From: Oceaniovalibus guishaninsula JLT2003
Lineage (GTDB): Bacteria > Pseudomonadota > Alphaproteobacteria > Rhodobacterales > Rhodobacteraceae
Assembly: GCF_000299575.1 (NCBI RefSeq)
Contig: NZ_AMGO01000021.1
Span: 248,001-312,000 of the forward strand
DNA length: 64,000 bases
Direction: 5' to 3'
Of the stretch, positions 36,958 through 45,767 are shown piece after piece. The notes under the pieces were generated by a model. The model saw only the letters and a list, made by a program, of their open reading frames with translations. It did no database searches and had not been told where the DNA came from. Each line of letters opens with the position of its first letter. Position 1 is the stretch's first letter. The position numbers and the translations under genes are program-made.

Positions 36958-37101
36958 GTCATGCTATCCGGTGGGTATCGGGTTTGGACCCCGACGCGCC
37001 GCTGTCAGACGATCAGATAAGGAATTGCCCTGCCGGATGCAAGTCCGCGATTGCCGGCGAAAGACACGCGATCTTAACGCATCGCCCCTAGACCCGGCGT
37101 G

Positions 37102-38823
37102 ATGGGCAACAGGTGGACATTCAAGGCGCGGCCGTCCGACCCGGACACGACCCGCCTGCAAATCGCGGCGATCGTGCGCGAACGGCCCAAACGCCTTGCG
37201 GCCATCGCCGCGGCGTCCATCGTTGCGATGCCCTTTCTGCCGCCTCATTGGCCCGCAACCTTCGGCCTTCTCTATTTCGCGATCGACCTCGGCGGCATCG
37301 CGGTGGAACGGCGCATGCTGTCATCGGGACGGCGGCGGTATTTCCTGCTGCATTCGCTGATGATCTTCGTAATCTCGGGCATCACCATCGCGACCCCCGT
37401 CATGCTGATGTCGGACGGGCGCCTTGCCCCCTTCGTCGTCGGCAGCACGATCATGTGGGGCATCGTGATCCATTGCGTCGTGATCCGCTCGTGGAACGTG
37501 CAGCTTTACGTTCTGGCGACCTTGCCGATTCTCGCCGGCTTTGCCGCGATGGTGCCGCCGGTCATCGGGACGGTCGGCAGGGTCGAGATGCTGGCCGTCA
37601 TCGGCAGCCTGCTGGGCGGCATCGCCTATATCGGCGCGGTAACGCGCGACGCCTTTCTTCTCAAGGCCGACCTGATCGGCGCCAAGCGGCAGGCCGATGC
37701 CGCGAACCGCGTCAAGGACCGCTTCCTGACGGCGATCAGCCACGAACTGCGCACACCGCTGAACGGGATCCTCGGCATCGCGCAGATGATGGCCGATGAC
37801 GCCCGCGACCGGGCCGAGGCCGAGCGGGCCGAGATCCTGATCGCATCCGGCACGATGCTGAAATCGCTGCTCGACGATATCCTCGATCATGCCAAGATGC
37901 AGGCGGGCGGATTCACCGTTTCGCCCGCGCCTGCCGATATTCGGCATATCGTCCGCTCGGTCCAGCGCCTGTTCAGAGATACCGCCGCGGCCAAGGGTCT
38001 GGTGCTGGAAACCGTCACGCACCATGCCGTCCCTCCCGCGTTAATGCTTGACACCCTGCGGGTAAAGCAGGTGGTCTCGAACCTGGTGGCGAACGCGATC
38101 GAACATACCGAACTGGGCTGCGTCGAAATTGGCGTCGCGTGGGACGCCGAAACGGGACGCCTGACGGTCGGGGTGCGGGACAGCGGCGCCGGCATCGCGC
38201 CCGACGACCTGCCGCTGCTGTTCCGGTCCTTCGCGCAGCTCGACGACGCATCGGCCCGGCGCGGCATCGGCACAGGGTTGGGGCTGTCGATATCGCGCGA
38301 TCTGGCGCGGCTGATGGGCGGCGATGTCACGGTGACGTCCGAATTGGGGCAAGGGTCGGACTTCACGCTGTCGCTGCCCGCGCCGAAGGCAGCGGATGGG
38401 CAAACGACCGCCGCATCGCCGGCCCCTCTGGCCGGTCTGCGGGTTCTGGTGGTGGACGACAATGCCACGAACCGCCTGATCGCCGGATCCTTTCTGGAAA
38501 GAATGGGCGCGCGGCCCGTCTTCGCCGCCGATGGCCGCGAGGCGCTCAAAGCCCTCGATCCGGCGCGTATGGACGTCGTGCTGATGGACATCCAGATGCC
38601 GGTTCTCGACGGACATGCGGCCACCGCCGCCATCCGCGCCGATCGCGCCTTCGACGCCATCCCTGTCATCGCGCTGACGGCGGGGGGTGGGCCGAACGAA
38701 GGTGACGGCTATCTCGGGCGGGGCTTCGACGGCTTTCTGCCCAAACCGCTGGGACGCAAGGCGATGGAGCGAGAGATCCTGCGCGTCCTGTCGTCGCGCC
38801 TTCCAGGTATCGCCGCCGAATGA
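37102..38823 (+). CDS. Hybrid sensor histidine kinase with receiver domain
   Basis: A 573-residue membrane sensor kinase. The N-terminal 180 residues hold about six predicted helices forming an integral-membrane sensor with no recognised ligand domain. The HisKA H-box is SHELRTPLNGILG with phosphoacceptor H214. The ATPase domain has the N-box NLVANAIEHT, DSGAGIA and GTGLGLSIS. A C-terminal receiver domain has the acidic pair in VVDDNATNRL, the phosphoacceptor Asp in VVLMDIQMPVLDG, the Thr in IALTAGG and the Lys in FLPKPLG. All catalytic residues are present. No response regulator or phosphotransfer gene is adjacent, so its pathway is unknown. A GTG one codon earlier (37099) is an alternative start. 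Confidence 0.9.
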   Translation: MGNRWTFKARPSDPDTTRLQIAAIVRERPKRLAAIAAASIVAMPFLPPHWPATFGLLYFAIDLGGIAVERRMLSSGRRRYFLLHSLMIFVISGITIATPVMLMSDGRLAPFVVGSTIMWGIVIHCVVIRSWNVQLYVLATLPILAGFAAMVPPVIGTVGRVEMLAVIGSLLGGIAYIGAVTRDAFLLKADLIGAKRQADAANRVKDRFLTAISHELRTPLNGILGIAQMMADDARDRAEAERAEILIASGTMLKSLLDDILDHAKMQAGGFTVSPAPADIRHIVRSVQRLFRDTAAAKGLVLETVTHHAVPPALMLDTLRVKQVVSNLVANAIEHTELGCVEIGVAWDAETGRLTVGVRDSGAGIAPDDLPLLFRSFAQLDDASARRGIGTGLGLSISRDLARLMGGDVTVTSELGQGSDFTLSLPAPKAADGQTTAASPAPLAGLRVLVVDDNATNRLIAGSFLERMGARPVFAADGREALKALDPARMDVVLMDIQMPVLDGHAATAAIRADRAFDAIPVIALTAGGGPNEGDGYLGRGFDGFLPKPLGRKAMEREILRVLSSRLPGIAAE

Positions 38824-38826
38824 CGG

Positions 38827-39801
38827 TCAGTCCCCGGCGCGCAGGCGGTCCATCGTGCGCACCAGTTCCGCGCTGATGCCAGGCTCGCTCAGCGCGTGGC
38901 CGGCGCGCGGCACCATCACCAGCGTCGAGGCGGGCCATGCGGCATGCAGCGCATGCGCGGCCGCCGGCGGGCAGATCATGTCATAGCGGCCCTGCACGAT
39001 CGTGCCCGGCACCTGCGCGATCCGCCCCGCATCGCGCAGGATCTGCCCGTCCGTGTCGAGAAACCCGGCATGGGTGAAATAGTGGTTCTCCAGCCGGGCA
39101 AAGGCGCGGGCATATTCCGCCGGGCTGTCGCCGCCCGGCCCTTCGTTCGCCATGCTGGCCAGCGAGTTTTCCCAACTCGCCCAGGCACGCGCGAACCGCG
39201 TCTCGATCTGCGGATCGCCCGAAAACAGCCGGCGGTGATAGGCGGCGATCAGGTCGCCGCGCTCGTCCTCGGGAACCAGCTCGACGAAGCGGCGCCAGAT
39301 GTCGGGCCAGAACCGTCCCGCACCACCGCCATAGAACCAGGCCAGCTCCGCCTGCGTCATCAGGAACACGCCGCGCAGCACCAGATGCGCCACGCGGTCG
39401 GCATGCGCCTCGGCATAGATCAGCGCCAGCGTGGCACCCCAGCTTCCGCCGAAGACGATCCAGCGGTCGATCCCCAGGGTCGCGCGGATCAGCTCGATGT
39501 CGCGCACCAGATGCCAGGTCGTATTCGCCTCGACCGACGCATGGGGCCGCGACCGGCCGCAGCCGCGCTGGTCGAACAGCACGACGCGATAGACGGACGG
39601 ATCGAAATAGCGCCGCATCGACGGCGAACAGCCGCCCCCCGGCCCCCCGTGCAGCACCACGACCGGCACGCCGTCGGGCCGTCCGCATTGTTCGACATAG
39701 ACGCGATGGCCGTCGCCCACGTCCAGCATCCGCTGGTCGAACGGGTCGATCCGGGGATAGAGCAGCGCCGCCGCGCCGTTTTGTCCTGCCGCCTTGTCCA
39801 T
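38827..39801 (-). CDS. pip: Prolyl aminopeptidase (proline iminopeptidase)
   Basis: A 324-residue alpha/beta hydrolase that removes N-terminal proline from peptides in the cytoplasm (peptidase family S33). The oxyanion region is [10 protein letters not shown], the nucleophile elbow [10 protein letters not shown] with S120, the acid in GRYDMICP and the base in [20 protein letters not shown] is typical of the family. The frame is open further upstream, but the start at 39801 gives the usual [20 protein letters not shown]-terminus. It ends 3 bases after the convergent kinase gene and diverges from ubiG; a TATATA box in the 55-base gap could serve either gene. Confidence 0.93.
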   Translation of the reverse strand: MDKAAGQNGAAALLYPRIDPFDQRMLDVGDGHRVYVEQCGRPDGVPVVVLHGGPGGGCSPSMRRYFDPSVYRVVLFDQRGCGRSRPHASVEANTTWHLVRDIELIRATLGIDRWIVFGGSWGATLALIYAEAHADRVAHLVLRGVFLMTQAELAWFYGGGAGRFWPDIWRRFVELVPEDERGDLIAAYHRRLFSGDPQIETRFARAWASWENSLASMANEGPGGDSPAEYARAFARLENHYFTHAGFLDTDGQILRDAGRIAQVPGTIVQGRYDMICPPAAAHALHAAWPASTLVMVPRAGHALSEPGISAELVRTMDRLRAGD

Positions 39802-39856
39802 GACCGGACTATATAAGCGGCAATTCCGCCCCGCCATGCCCGCAAAGGATAAAACT

Positions 39857-40597
39857 ATGCCGACCACCACCATCGACCCCGCCGAGATCGACAAGTTCAG
39901 CGCCATGGCGGCCGAATGGTGGGATCCGCAGGGCAAGTTCAAACCGCTGCACATGATGAATCCGTGCCGGCTGGACTATATCCGCACCCAGATCGCCGCC
40001 GAGTTCGACCGCGACCTGACCGCGCCCCGTCCGTTCGCGGGGCTGCGCATCCTCGACATCGGCTGCGGCGGCGGGCTCCTGTCGGAACCGATGGCGCGGC
40101 TGGGGGCCGATGTGGTGGGTGCCGATGCAGCGGAACGCAACATCCCCGTGGCGCAGGTTCACGCGCGCGAACAGGGCCTCGACATCGACTATCGCCACAC
40201 CACCGCCGAGGCGCTGGCCGAGGCGGGCGAACGGTTCGACATCGTCCTGAACATGGAGGTGGTCGAGCATGTGTCCGACCCGCAGGCCTATCTGACCGCC
40301 TGTCACGATCTGCTGAAACCCGGCGGGTTTATGGTCTGCTCGACCATCAACCGCAATCCTCGCAGCTTCGCCTATGCGATCCTGGGGGCCGAATGGATCA
40401 TGCGCTGGTTACCCAAGGGCACGCATGACTGGTCGAAGTTCATCACCCCGGACGAGCTTTGCGCGATGATCGAACGCGCGGGCCTGACGCCGGTGGACCG
40501 AACGGGCTTCGTCTTCGACTTCGTGCGCTGGTCGTGGTCGCTGTCCGACCGCGACCTGGCCGTGAACTACGTCACCGCCTCGACCAGACCCGCCTGA
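39857..40597 (+). CDS. ubiG: Ubiquinone biosynthesis O-methyltransferase UbiG
   Basis: A 246-residue SAM-dependent methyltransferase performing both O-methylation steps of ubiquinone synthesis (2-polyprenyl-6-hydroxyphenol and 3-demethylubiquinol). Motif I is [13 protein letters not shown], followed by [22 protein letters not shown] and the family segment [30 protein letters not shown]. The frame is open 21 codons upstream, but ATG 39857 has AAGGAT 6 bases ahead and starts the typical [22 protein letters not shown] sequence. It is convergent with grxC, seven bases apart. Confidence 0.96.
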   Translation: MPTTTIDPAEIDKFSAMAAEWWDPQGKFKPLHMMNPCRLDYIRTQIAAEFDRDLTAPRPFAGLRILDIGCGGGLLSEPMARLGADVVGADAAERNIPVAQVHAREQGLDIDYRHTTAEALAEAGERFDIVLNMEVVEHVSDPQAYLTACHDLLKPGGFMVCSTINRNPRSFAYAILGAEWIMRWLPKGTHDWSKFITPDELCAMIERAGLTPVDRTGFVFDFVRWSWSLSDRDLAVNYVTASTRPA

Positions 40598-40604
40598 AAG
40601 GCAC

Positions 40605-40856
40605 TCAGCCCAGCAGCGCGTCCAGCTTGCCGGCGCGGTCCAGCGCCGCCAGATCGTCGTAACCGCCGACATGCCGCCCGTCGATGAAGATCTGCGGCAC
40701 CGTGCGCCGGCCAGATCGCTGCACCATCGCCTGCTTCTGATCGGCATCGCGCGACACATCGGTTTCGGCGTATCCCGCGCCCTTGGCATCCAGCAGCCGC
40801 TTGGCCGCGTGGCAATAGCCGCAGGTGGGGCTGGTATAGATCTCGATGCTGGCCAT
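40605..40856 (-). CDS. grxC: Glutaredoxin 3
   Basis: An 83-residue dithiol glutaredoxin that reduces protein and glutathione-mixed disulfides with glutathione in the cytoplasm. The active site is TCGYC (C12, C15). The glutathione-binding TVPQIFIDGRHVGGYDDL segment with its cis-proline is intact. Length is normal for GrxC. It lies 29 bases downstream of comF on the same strand, an arrangement common in alphaproteobacteria. Confidence 0.96.
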   Translation of the reverse strand: MASIEIYTSPTCGYCHAAKRLLDAKGAGYAETDVSRDADQKQAMVQRSGRRTVPQIFIDGRHVGGYDDLAALDRAGKLDALLG

Positions 40857-40885
40857 CTAGCACTCCTTCATTCCTTGCCGACGAT

Positions 40886-41599
40886 CTAGGCGTCCTTCAC
40901 CACCCGCGCCAGTACGGTCATGTCCACCCGCGCGGCACCCGCCGCAAGACACGCATCGGCGGCGGCGGCCAGCGTCGCGCCCGAGGTCATCACATCGTCC
41001 ACCAGCAGCACCTCGGCCCCGTTCAGCGCGCGGCCGTGGCGGGGATGGGCCGCGATGGCGTCGCGCAGGTTCTCGAACCGAGCGGCCACGCCGCGCCCGT
41101 CCTGCAACGGCGTCCGCCTGCGCCGCACCAGCGCCTGCGGCAGACAGACCAGGCCCTGCGCCCTTGCGATCTCGTGCGACAGGATCGCGGCCTGGTTGTA
41201 TCTGCGCCGAACCATCCGCGTCCAGTGGATCGGCACCGGCACGACGACCTGACCGGGCCGCAGGGGCGCGACCTTGCGCATCCAGGCGGCGGCCGGGCGG
41301 GCGAAATCCAGCCGGTCGCCGTGCTTCAGCCCCAGCACCATCCGCCGCGCCTTGTCGCGATAGATCAGCGCGGCACGTCCCTGCGACCAGGGCCGCGCCA
41401 TCGCCAGGCAATCGTCGCACGATTCGGCCCGGTCGGACTGGCCCGGCAGGGGCGCGCCGCATCGGTCGCAGCACAGTCCCAGGATGAACGGGGTCTGCCG
41501 CCAGCACGGGCCGCACAAGCCGCCCGCATCCTCGACCTGCGCTTCGCACATCACGCATTGATGCGGATAGACGAAATCCAGCACCGTTTGCATTCGCAT
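40886..41599 (-). CDS. comF: ComF family phosphoribosyltransferase-like protein
   Basis: A 237-residue ComF/GntX-family protein. The N-terminal zinc-finger region has four CxxC-type pairs (CVMC, CGPC, CDRC, CDDC), and the C-terminal PRTase-like domain has the PRPP loop VLLVDDVMTSGATL. In competent bacteria ComF takes part in DNA uptake; in others its role is unclear. PVPIHWTRMVRRRYNQAAIL is the family signature. A second in-frame ATG lies two codons in. It is divergent from the adjacent methyltransferase-like gene with only 22 bases between start codons. Confidence 0.93.
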   Translation of the reverse strand: MRMQTVLDFVYPHQCVMCEAQVEDAGGLCGPCWRQTPFILGLCCDRCGAPLPGQSDRAESCDDCLAMARPWSQGRAALIYRDKARRMVLGLKHGDRLDFARPAAAWMRKVAPLRPGQVVVPVPIHWTRMVRRRYNQAAILSHEIARAQGLVCLPQALVRRRRTPLQDGRGVAARFENLRDAIAAHPRHGRALNGAEVLLVDDVMTSGATLAAAADACLAAGAARVDMTVLARVVKDA

Positions 41600-41621
41600 C
41601 CGCGTCTCCTAAATGCGACCC

Positions 41622-42467
41622 ATGCCGACCGCCCCCCGCATGACCGATACCGCCGCGCTGGCCCGCCACCGCGCCCGCAGCGACCCCGCGGCCCTGTTCC
41701 TGCACGACGCCGCCGCGCTGGAAATCGAGGAAAGGCTGACAGAGGTTAACAGGTCGTTTACCCGACCCGCTGTTGTGACCGGACACCCCGCCTTCTGGTC
41801 CGCGCGTTTCCCGCAGGCCACTATCGTCCCCGACGACGAGGTGCTGGCGCTGACGCCAGGCGCGCATGACCTCGTCATTCATGCGATGGCGCTGCATTGG
41901 GCGAACGACCCGGTGGGACAGATCGTCCAGTGCCGCCACGCGCTGCGGCCCGACGGGCTGTTTCTGGGCGCGGCGCTTGGCGGGCAGACCCTGGCCGAAC
42001 TGCGCGCGGCGCTGGCCGAGGGCGAATCGCGCGTCGCCGGCGGGTTATCGCCGCGCGTCGCCCCGATGGCCGAAATCCGCGATTGGGGCGGTCTGCTGCA
42101 ACGGGCCGGGATGGCGCTGCCGGTGGCCGACACGCTGCCGCTGACGGCCAGTTACGGCGACATGATGGGCCTGCTGCGCGACCTTCGGGCCATGGGCGAA
42201 ACCAACGCGATGCAGGATCGCCTGCGCCGCCCGACGCGCCGCGCCGTCTTTGCGGCCGCGTCCGACATCTATGCGCGCGCTTTCCCCGATCCCGACGATC
42301 CCGCCCGCATCCGCGCCACGTTCGAGCTGGCCTTCCTGACCGGCTGGGCGCCCTCCGACAGCCAGCAAAAGCCGCTGCGCCCCGGTTCGGCCAAGGCGCG
42401 TCTAGCGGATGCCCTGGGCACCCCTGAACGGCCCGCGGGCGATCCTGCGTCGTCCGGTCCGGTTTGA
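41622..42467 (+). CDS. SAM-methyltransferase-like protein lacking motif I
   Basis: A protein of about 280 residues related to the BioC/NDUFAF5 branch of class I methyltransferases. LFLHDAAALEIEERLTEVNR at the N-terminus, HDLVIHAMALHWANDPVGQI and GLSPRVAPMAEIRDWGGLLQRAG are typical of this branch. The usual glycine-rich SAM motif I (LDxGxGxG) is replaced by PAVVTGHPAFWSARF, so SAM binding may be lost or altered. Starts at 41613, 41622 or 41640 are possible; none has a clear ribosome-binding site. It sits between comF and hemH, as I recall for related Rhodobacterales. The function is unknown. Confidence 0.75.
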   Translation: MPTAPRMTDTAALARHRARSDPAALFLHDAAALEIEERLTEVNRSFTRPAVVTGHPAFWSARFPQATIVPDDEVLALTPGAHDLVIHAMALHWANDPVGQIVQCRHALRPDGLFLGAALGGQTLAELRAALAEGESRVAGGLSPRVAPMAEIRDWGGLLQRAGMALPVADTLPLTASYGDMMGLLRDLRAMGETNAMQDRLRRPTRRAVFAAASDIYARAFPDPDDPARIRATFELAFLTGWAPSDSQQKPLRPGSAKARLADALGTPERPAGDPASSGPV

Positions 42468-42533
42468 CGCGCGGGCGCTGTCGTATATCAGACCCCGATG
42501 CGTTCCCTGACGCCGTATTCGGAAAGGCCCCCC

Positions 42534-43619
42534 ATGCTGGATGCAAGATCGACCCACCGCGCCGTCCGGCCCGAGCATGCCCCCGCCGACCATCCGCCGG
42601 TCCCGCCCGCGCGCACCGGCGTCCTGCTGGCCAATCTCGGCACGCCGGACGGGCACGATTACTGGTCGATGCGGCGCTATCTGAACGAGTTTCTCAGCGA
42701 CAAACGGGTCATCGACTATCCCGCCTGGAAATGGCAGCCCCTGCTTCAGGCCGTCATCCTCAGCAAGCGGCCCTTCTCCAGCGGGGCGAACTATCGCCTG
42801 ATCTGGAACGAGGAGCTGAACGAAAGCCCGCTGCTGACCATCACCAAGGCGCAGACCGCCGCGATCCGCGAGACCCTGGCCGATTGGTATGGCGATGACG
42901 TCGTAGTCGATTTCTGCATGCGCTACGGCAATCCCTCGACCGCCTCGAAGGTGCGCCAGATGATCGACGCGGGTTGCCAGCGGATCCTGTTCTTCCCGCT
43001 CTATCCGCAATATGCCGGCGCCACGACCGCCACCGCCAACGACCAGTTCTTTCGCGCCCTCACCGCCGAAAAGTGGCAGCCCGCGATCCGTACCGTTCCG
43101 GCCTATTTCGACCGCCCCGATTTCATCGACGCGCTGGCGCAGTCGGTCGAACGAAGCTGGGCCGACCAGCCGACGCCGCCCGACCTGCTGGTCGCGTCCT
43201 ATCACGGAATGCCGCGGCGTTATCTTATGGAGGGCGATCCCTATCATTGCCAGTGCCAGAAGACGACGCGCCTGCTGCGCGAAAGGCTGGGCTGGCCGGC
43301 CGACCGCATCGTCACCGCCTTCCAGTCCCGCTTCGGACCCGAGGAATGGCTGAAACCCTATACCGTCGAAGAGGTCGCGCGCTTGGCCGAAAAGGGCGTG
43401 AAACGTATCGCCGTCATCGCGCCCGCCTTTTCCGCCGACTGCATCGAGACGCTGGAGGAGATCAACGGCGAGATCCGCGAAAGTTTTGAAGAGGCGGGCG
43501 GCGAAAGCTTTACCTATATCCCCTGCCTCAACGACGACGCCGCGCATGTCCGGGCGTTGTGCAACACCATCGCCGACAACCTGTCGGGCTGGGCGGTCAG
43601 GGCGGAATCGCAGGCATGA
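42534..43619 (+). CDS. hemH: Ferrochelatase
   Basis: A 361-residue enzyme that inserts Fe2+ into protoporphyrin IX, the last step of haem b synthesis. The N-terminal VLLANLGTPDGHDYWSMRRYL, the metal-site LLVASYHGMPRRYLMEGDPY with the conserved His, CQKTTRLL, YQSRFGPEEW-like FQSRFGPEEWLKPYT and APAFSADCIETLEEI with the catalytic Glu are all present. ATG 42534 has GGAAAGG upstream. The window's many haem proteins (ActA, ActE, CoxA, CoxB) depend on this pathway. The 3' end overlaps the terminator of the next, convergent gene. Confidence 0.96.
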   Translation: MLDARSTHRAVRPEHAPADHPPVPPARTGVLLANLGTPDGHDYWSMRRYLNEFLSDKRVIDYPAWKWQPLLQAVILSKRPFSSGANYRLIWNEELNESPLLTITKAQTAAIRETLADWYGDDVVVDFCMRYGNPSTASKVRQMIDAGCQRILFFPLYPQYAGATTATANDQFFRALTAEKWQPAIRTVPAYFDRPDFIDALAQSVERSWADQPTPPDLLVASYHGMPRRYLMEGDPYHCQCQKTTRLLRERLGWPADRIVTAFQSRFGPEEWLKPYTVEEVARLAEKGVKRIAVIAPAFSADCIETLEEINGEIRESFEEAGGESFTYIPCLNDDAAHVRALCNTIADNLSGWAVRAESQA

Positions 43620-43648
43620 AAAAGGCGGCGGGGCACCGCCACGCCGCC
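43619..43648 (-). terminator. Intrinsic terminator of the 60-aa protein gene
   Basis: The minus strand reads GGCGGCG, an 11-base loop, CGCCGCC, then TTTTT: a 7-bp GC stem with a U-tract. It lies 22 bases after the stop codon of the small convergent gene and reaches the last base of the hemH stop codon. Confidence 0.7.
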
Positions 43649-43670
43649 CTTCGCAACTGACCGGATGGGA

Positions 43671-43853
43671 TCAGTCGGTGATGGCAACCGCGGCGATGAC
43701 GGCCAGCAGCAGCAGCGGGATGACGAAACCGCCCGAAGCGTTGGACGATTCTTCGACGACGACGGTGGGTTCCATCATCGGTTCGGCCATGCCACCCGCA
43801 AAGGCACCGGTCGCGGCGACGGAAAGGGCGGCGGCGAGAGCGATCTTCTTCAT
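43671..43853 (-). CDS. Small exported membrane protein, 60 aa
   Basis: A 60-residue protein with a signal peptide (MKKIALAAALSVAATGAFAG), a short acidic linker (EPMMEPTVVVEE) and a C-terminal hydrophobic helix (GGFVIPLLLLAVIAAVAITD). GGAG stands 8 bases ahead of the ATG, and a proper terminator follows, so it is a real single-gene unit. Similar tiny proteins are common in Rhodobacterales and are sometimes mislabelled as ferrochelatase because of their position next to hemH. No enzymatic motif is present; the function is unknown. Confidence 0.75.
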   Translation of the reverse strand: MKKIALAAALSVAATGAFAGGMAEPMMEPTVVVEESSNASGGFVIPLLLLAVIAAVAITD

Positions 43854-44002
43854 ATTCTTCTCCAGTATTCGCCTGGTGCCTAATGGATCGTGAGGCGGCA
43901 GCAGGCACCCAAGACTGTACCTCATGCTGTTGTTAAAGCAGCAACGATCACATTTTGGAAAGCCCCCGATACCGGCGCCGGTTCCAACTCGGAGGTTAAT
44001 CG

Positions 44003-44602
44003 TCAAATAAGCAACACCTGCGTTCCCTCGCGGGTCAGGGCGTAAAGCTCGGCGATATGCTCGTTGTAAAGGCCGACGCACCCGTTGGACGACCGCCGCC
44101 CGATCTTGCGCGTGTCCTGCGTTCCGTGGATGCGGTAATATTGCCAGGTCAGCCACAGCGCATGAGTGCCCAGTGGATTCTGCGGGCCGGGACCGATGAA
44201 GTCCGGCCATTCGGGGTTGCGTTCCTTCATCGCCGGGGTGGGCGACCATGACGGGCCTTCCACCTTCTTGATGATCTCGGTCCGGCCCTTGCGCGTCAGA
44301 TCGTCGGTCAGCGGAACGGAGGTCGGATAAAGCTTGTAGGTCGATTCGTCCTCGCTCCAGAAATGCAGCGCGCGCGAGGTGATATCGACCAGAACCGCGC
44401 CGTTCGTGAGGGTGTCGAAATAGGGCCGCCAGTCGAGCAGCCGAAAGCTGGATGCGTTGCGCCGGTTGTCATCGGCGACACCGGGCACGAATTCGGTCGT
44501 GTCCTGCGCCATCTGCGCCAGCGACGGGCCCGCCGCGATCCCGGCCGCGGCAGCGCCGGCGGCCCCCAGAAAACGGCGGCGATTCAGCAAGGTATCTTTC
44601 AT
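44003..44602 (-). CDS. L,D-transpeptidase (YkuD domain), Tat-exported
   Basis: A 199-residue periplasmic L,D-transpeptidase-like protein. The N-terminus is a Tat signal (LNRRRFLGAAGAAAAGIAAGPSLAQ). The catalytic YkuD motif is at the C-terminus: HGTQDTRKIGRRSSNGCVGLYNEH, with the His and the nucleophilic Cys of SxGC[VI]. These enzymes form 3-3 peptidoglycan cross-links or attach proteins to peptidoglycan. The frame is open to 44665, but ATG 44602 gives a proper Tat signal. About 150 bases separate it from the 60-residue gene downstream. Confidence 0.9.
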   Translation of the reverse strand: MKDTLLNRRRFLGAAGAAAAGIAAGPSLAQMAQDTTEFVPGVADDNRRNASSFRLLDWRPYFDTLTNGAVLVDITSRALHFWSEDESTYKLYPTSVPLTDDLTRKGRTEIIKKVEGPSWSPTPAMKERNPEWPDFIGPGPQNPLGTHALWLTWQYYRIHGTQDTRKIGRRSSNGCVGLYNEHIAELYALTREGTQVLLI

Positions 44603-44753
44603 CCGGCAGGTCCTGCTCTCGATTCTTCTTTTCGCCCCGTTATCCAAGGTCGCCCGACTGCGCAAATCAAACCGGCGTCATGCGGAAGCGTTTGTGCAGC
44701 GCATCCATTCTCGCTAAGGCAGCGCGACATCGACATTTCGAGGCAAGGCACAG

Positions 44754-45266
44754 ATGACCCGGTTCGGCATGATAGTTCTGGCGGCGACCGTCGGATTGGC
44801 CGGTTGCGCGACCACCACGCCGATCGCACTGGATCCCTCGGGCCGCCCCCTGCCGCAGCGCTATGATATCTCGGCGGCCGATTCGGGCGCTATCGTGCTG
44901 CGGATGCAGGACGGGGTTAATGCCGTCCGGCAGGCGGCGGGCGCGCAGCCCGTGGCGCTGAACGCACAACTGAACGCCGCCGCCGCGACCCATTCGCGCG
45001 ACATGAGCGTGCAGAACCGCCCCTGGCACTTCGGATCCGACGGCTCGTCGCCGCTCGATCGCGTGCGGCGCGTCGGCTATGCGGGCACTCTTTTGGGCGA
45101 AAACATCTCGGAAACCTATGAAACCGAGGTCGAGACGCTGGCCGCCTGGATGGCCGATCCGGCCACGCGCGGCGTCGTGCTGGACCCGCAGGCGCGCGAG
45201 ATGGGGTTCGCCTGGTTTCAGGAACCCAACGGCAAGATCTGGTGGACGCTGCTGACCGGCTACTGA
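44754..45266 (+). CDS. CAP-domain (SCP/PR-1-like) lipoprotein
   Basis: A 170-residue CAP-superfamily protein. The signal peptide ends in a lipobox (VGLAGC), so it should be a lipoprotein. The CAP domain has LNAAAATHSRDMSVQNRPWHFGSDGSS and VGYAGTLLGENI, with His and Glu residues at the CAP cavity positions, and a C-terminal GFAWFQEPNGKIWWTLLTG. The role is unknown; bacterial CAP proteins are often envelope-associated. It diverges from the L,D-transpeptidase gene across a 151-base gap, where I see no clear promoter boxes. Confidence 0.85.
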   Translation: MTRFGMIVLAATVGLAGCATTTPIALDPSGRPLPQRYDISAADSGAIVLRMQDGVNAVRQAAGAQPVALNAQLNAAAATHSRDMSVQNRPWHFGSDGSSPLDRVRRVGYAGTLLGENISETYETEVETLAAWMADPATRGVVLDPQAREMGFAWFQEPNGKIWWTLLTGY

Positions 45267-45281
45267 CCGACGCGCAGCCCG

Positions 45282-45767
45282 TCAGGCGTCATGGCGGCGT
45301 CGATGCAGGTCCCGCAGGATCCGGTCCAGCCCCTCTATCGGCCCTTTGATCGGAATGCCGGGGGCGACCTCGCGGATCGCAAGCGACGCGACGGGCGCGG
45401 CTTCGACGCCGATCTCCGACAGCCATTCGCCCAATTGCGCGGCCGAGCTGATATAGACGATCCGCCCCAGACCCGCCCAGGCATGTGCGGCCGAACACAT
45501 CGGGCAATGTTCCCCGGACGTATAGACGACGGCCTGACGGCGCTGGTCCGGCGTCAGATTCTGCGCCGCCCAGCGGGCAAGCGCGAATTCGGGATGCCGG
45601 GTCGGATCGCCCGTCACCGCGCGATTGCGCGCTTCGTGCAGGACGCGGCCGTCGCCATCGGTCAGCACCGACCCGAAGGGCTCGTCGCCCGCTTCCAGCG
45701 CCTCGCGCGCAAGGGCGATACAGCGGTCCAGATGCGGGCGATCCCTGGGGTCCATGTCGACGCTCAC
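45282..45767 (-). CDS. Nucleoside deaminase (cytidine/guanine deaminase-like)
   Basis: A 161-residue zinc deaminase of the CDA superfamily. The first zinc motif is HPE (H58-E60) in TRHPEFALA, and the second is SGEHCPMC (C88, C91). PFGSVLTDGDGRVLHEARN matches guanine deaminase and tRNA-adenosine-deaminase-like members; the family-level activity is hydrolytic deamination of a base or nucleoside. HPE replaces the commoner HAE, which occurs in this subgroup. The start overlaps the upstream L,D-transpeptidase stop by ATGA. Confidence 0.85.
   Translation of the reverse strand: MSVDMDPRDRPHLDRCIALAREALEAGDEPFGSVLTDGDGRVLHEARNRAVTGDPTRHPEFALARWAAQNLTPDQRRQAVVYTSGEHCPMCSAAHAWAGLGRIVYISSAAQLGEWLSEIGVEAAPVASLAIREVAPGIPIKGPIEGLDRILRDLHRRRHDA

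Noticed and set aside
36960-37000. Possible tRNA-like fold upstream of rimP, as in the metY-rimP arrangement of enterobacteria
   Set aside because: The GGGUCCAAACCC hairpin lacks the GGTTCRA T-loop and no cloverleaf or CCA end can be drawn.
39781-39856. TATATAA box between pip and ubiG as a promoter
   Set aside because: No matching -35 box at 16-19 bases on either strand; kept only as a remark under pip.
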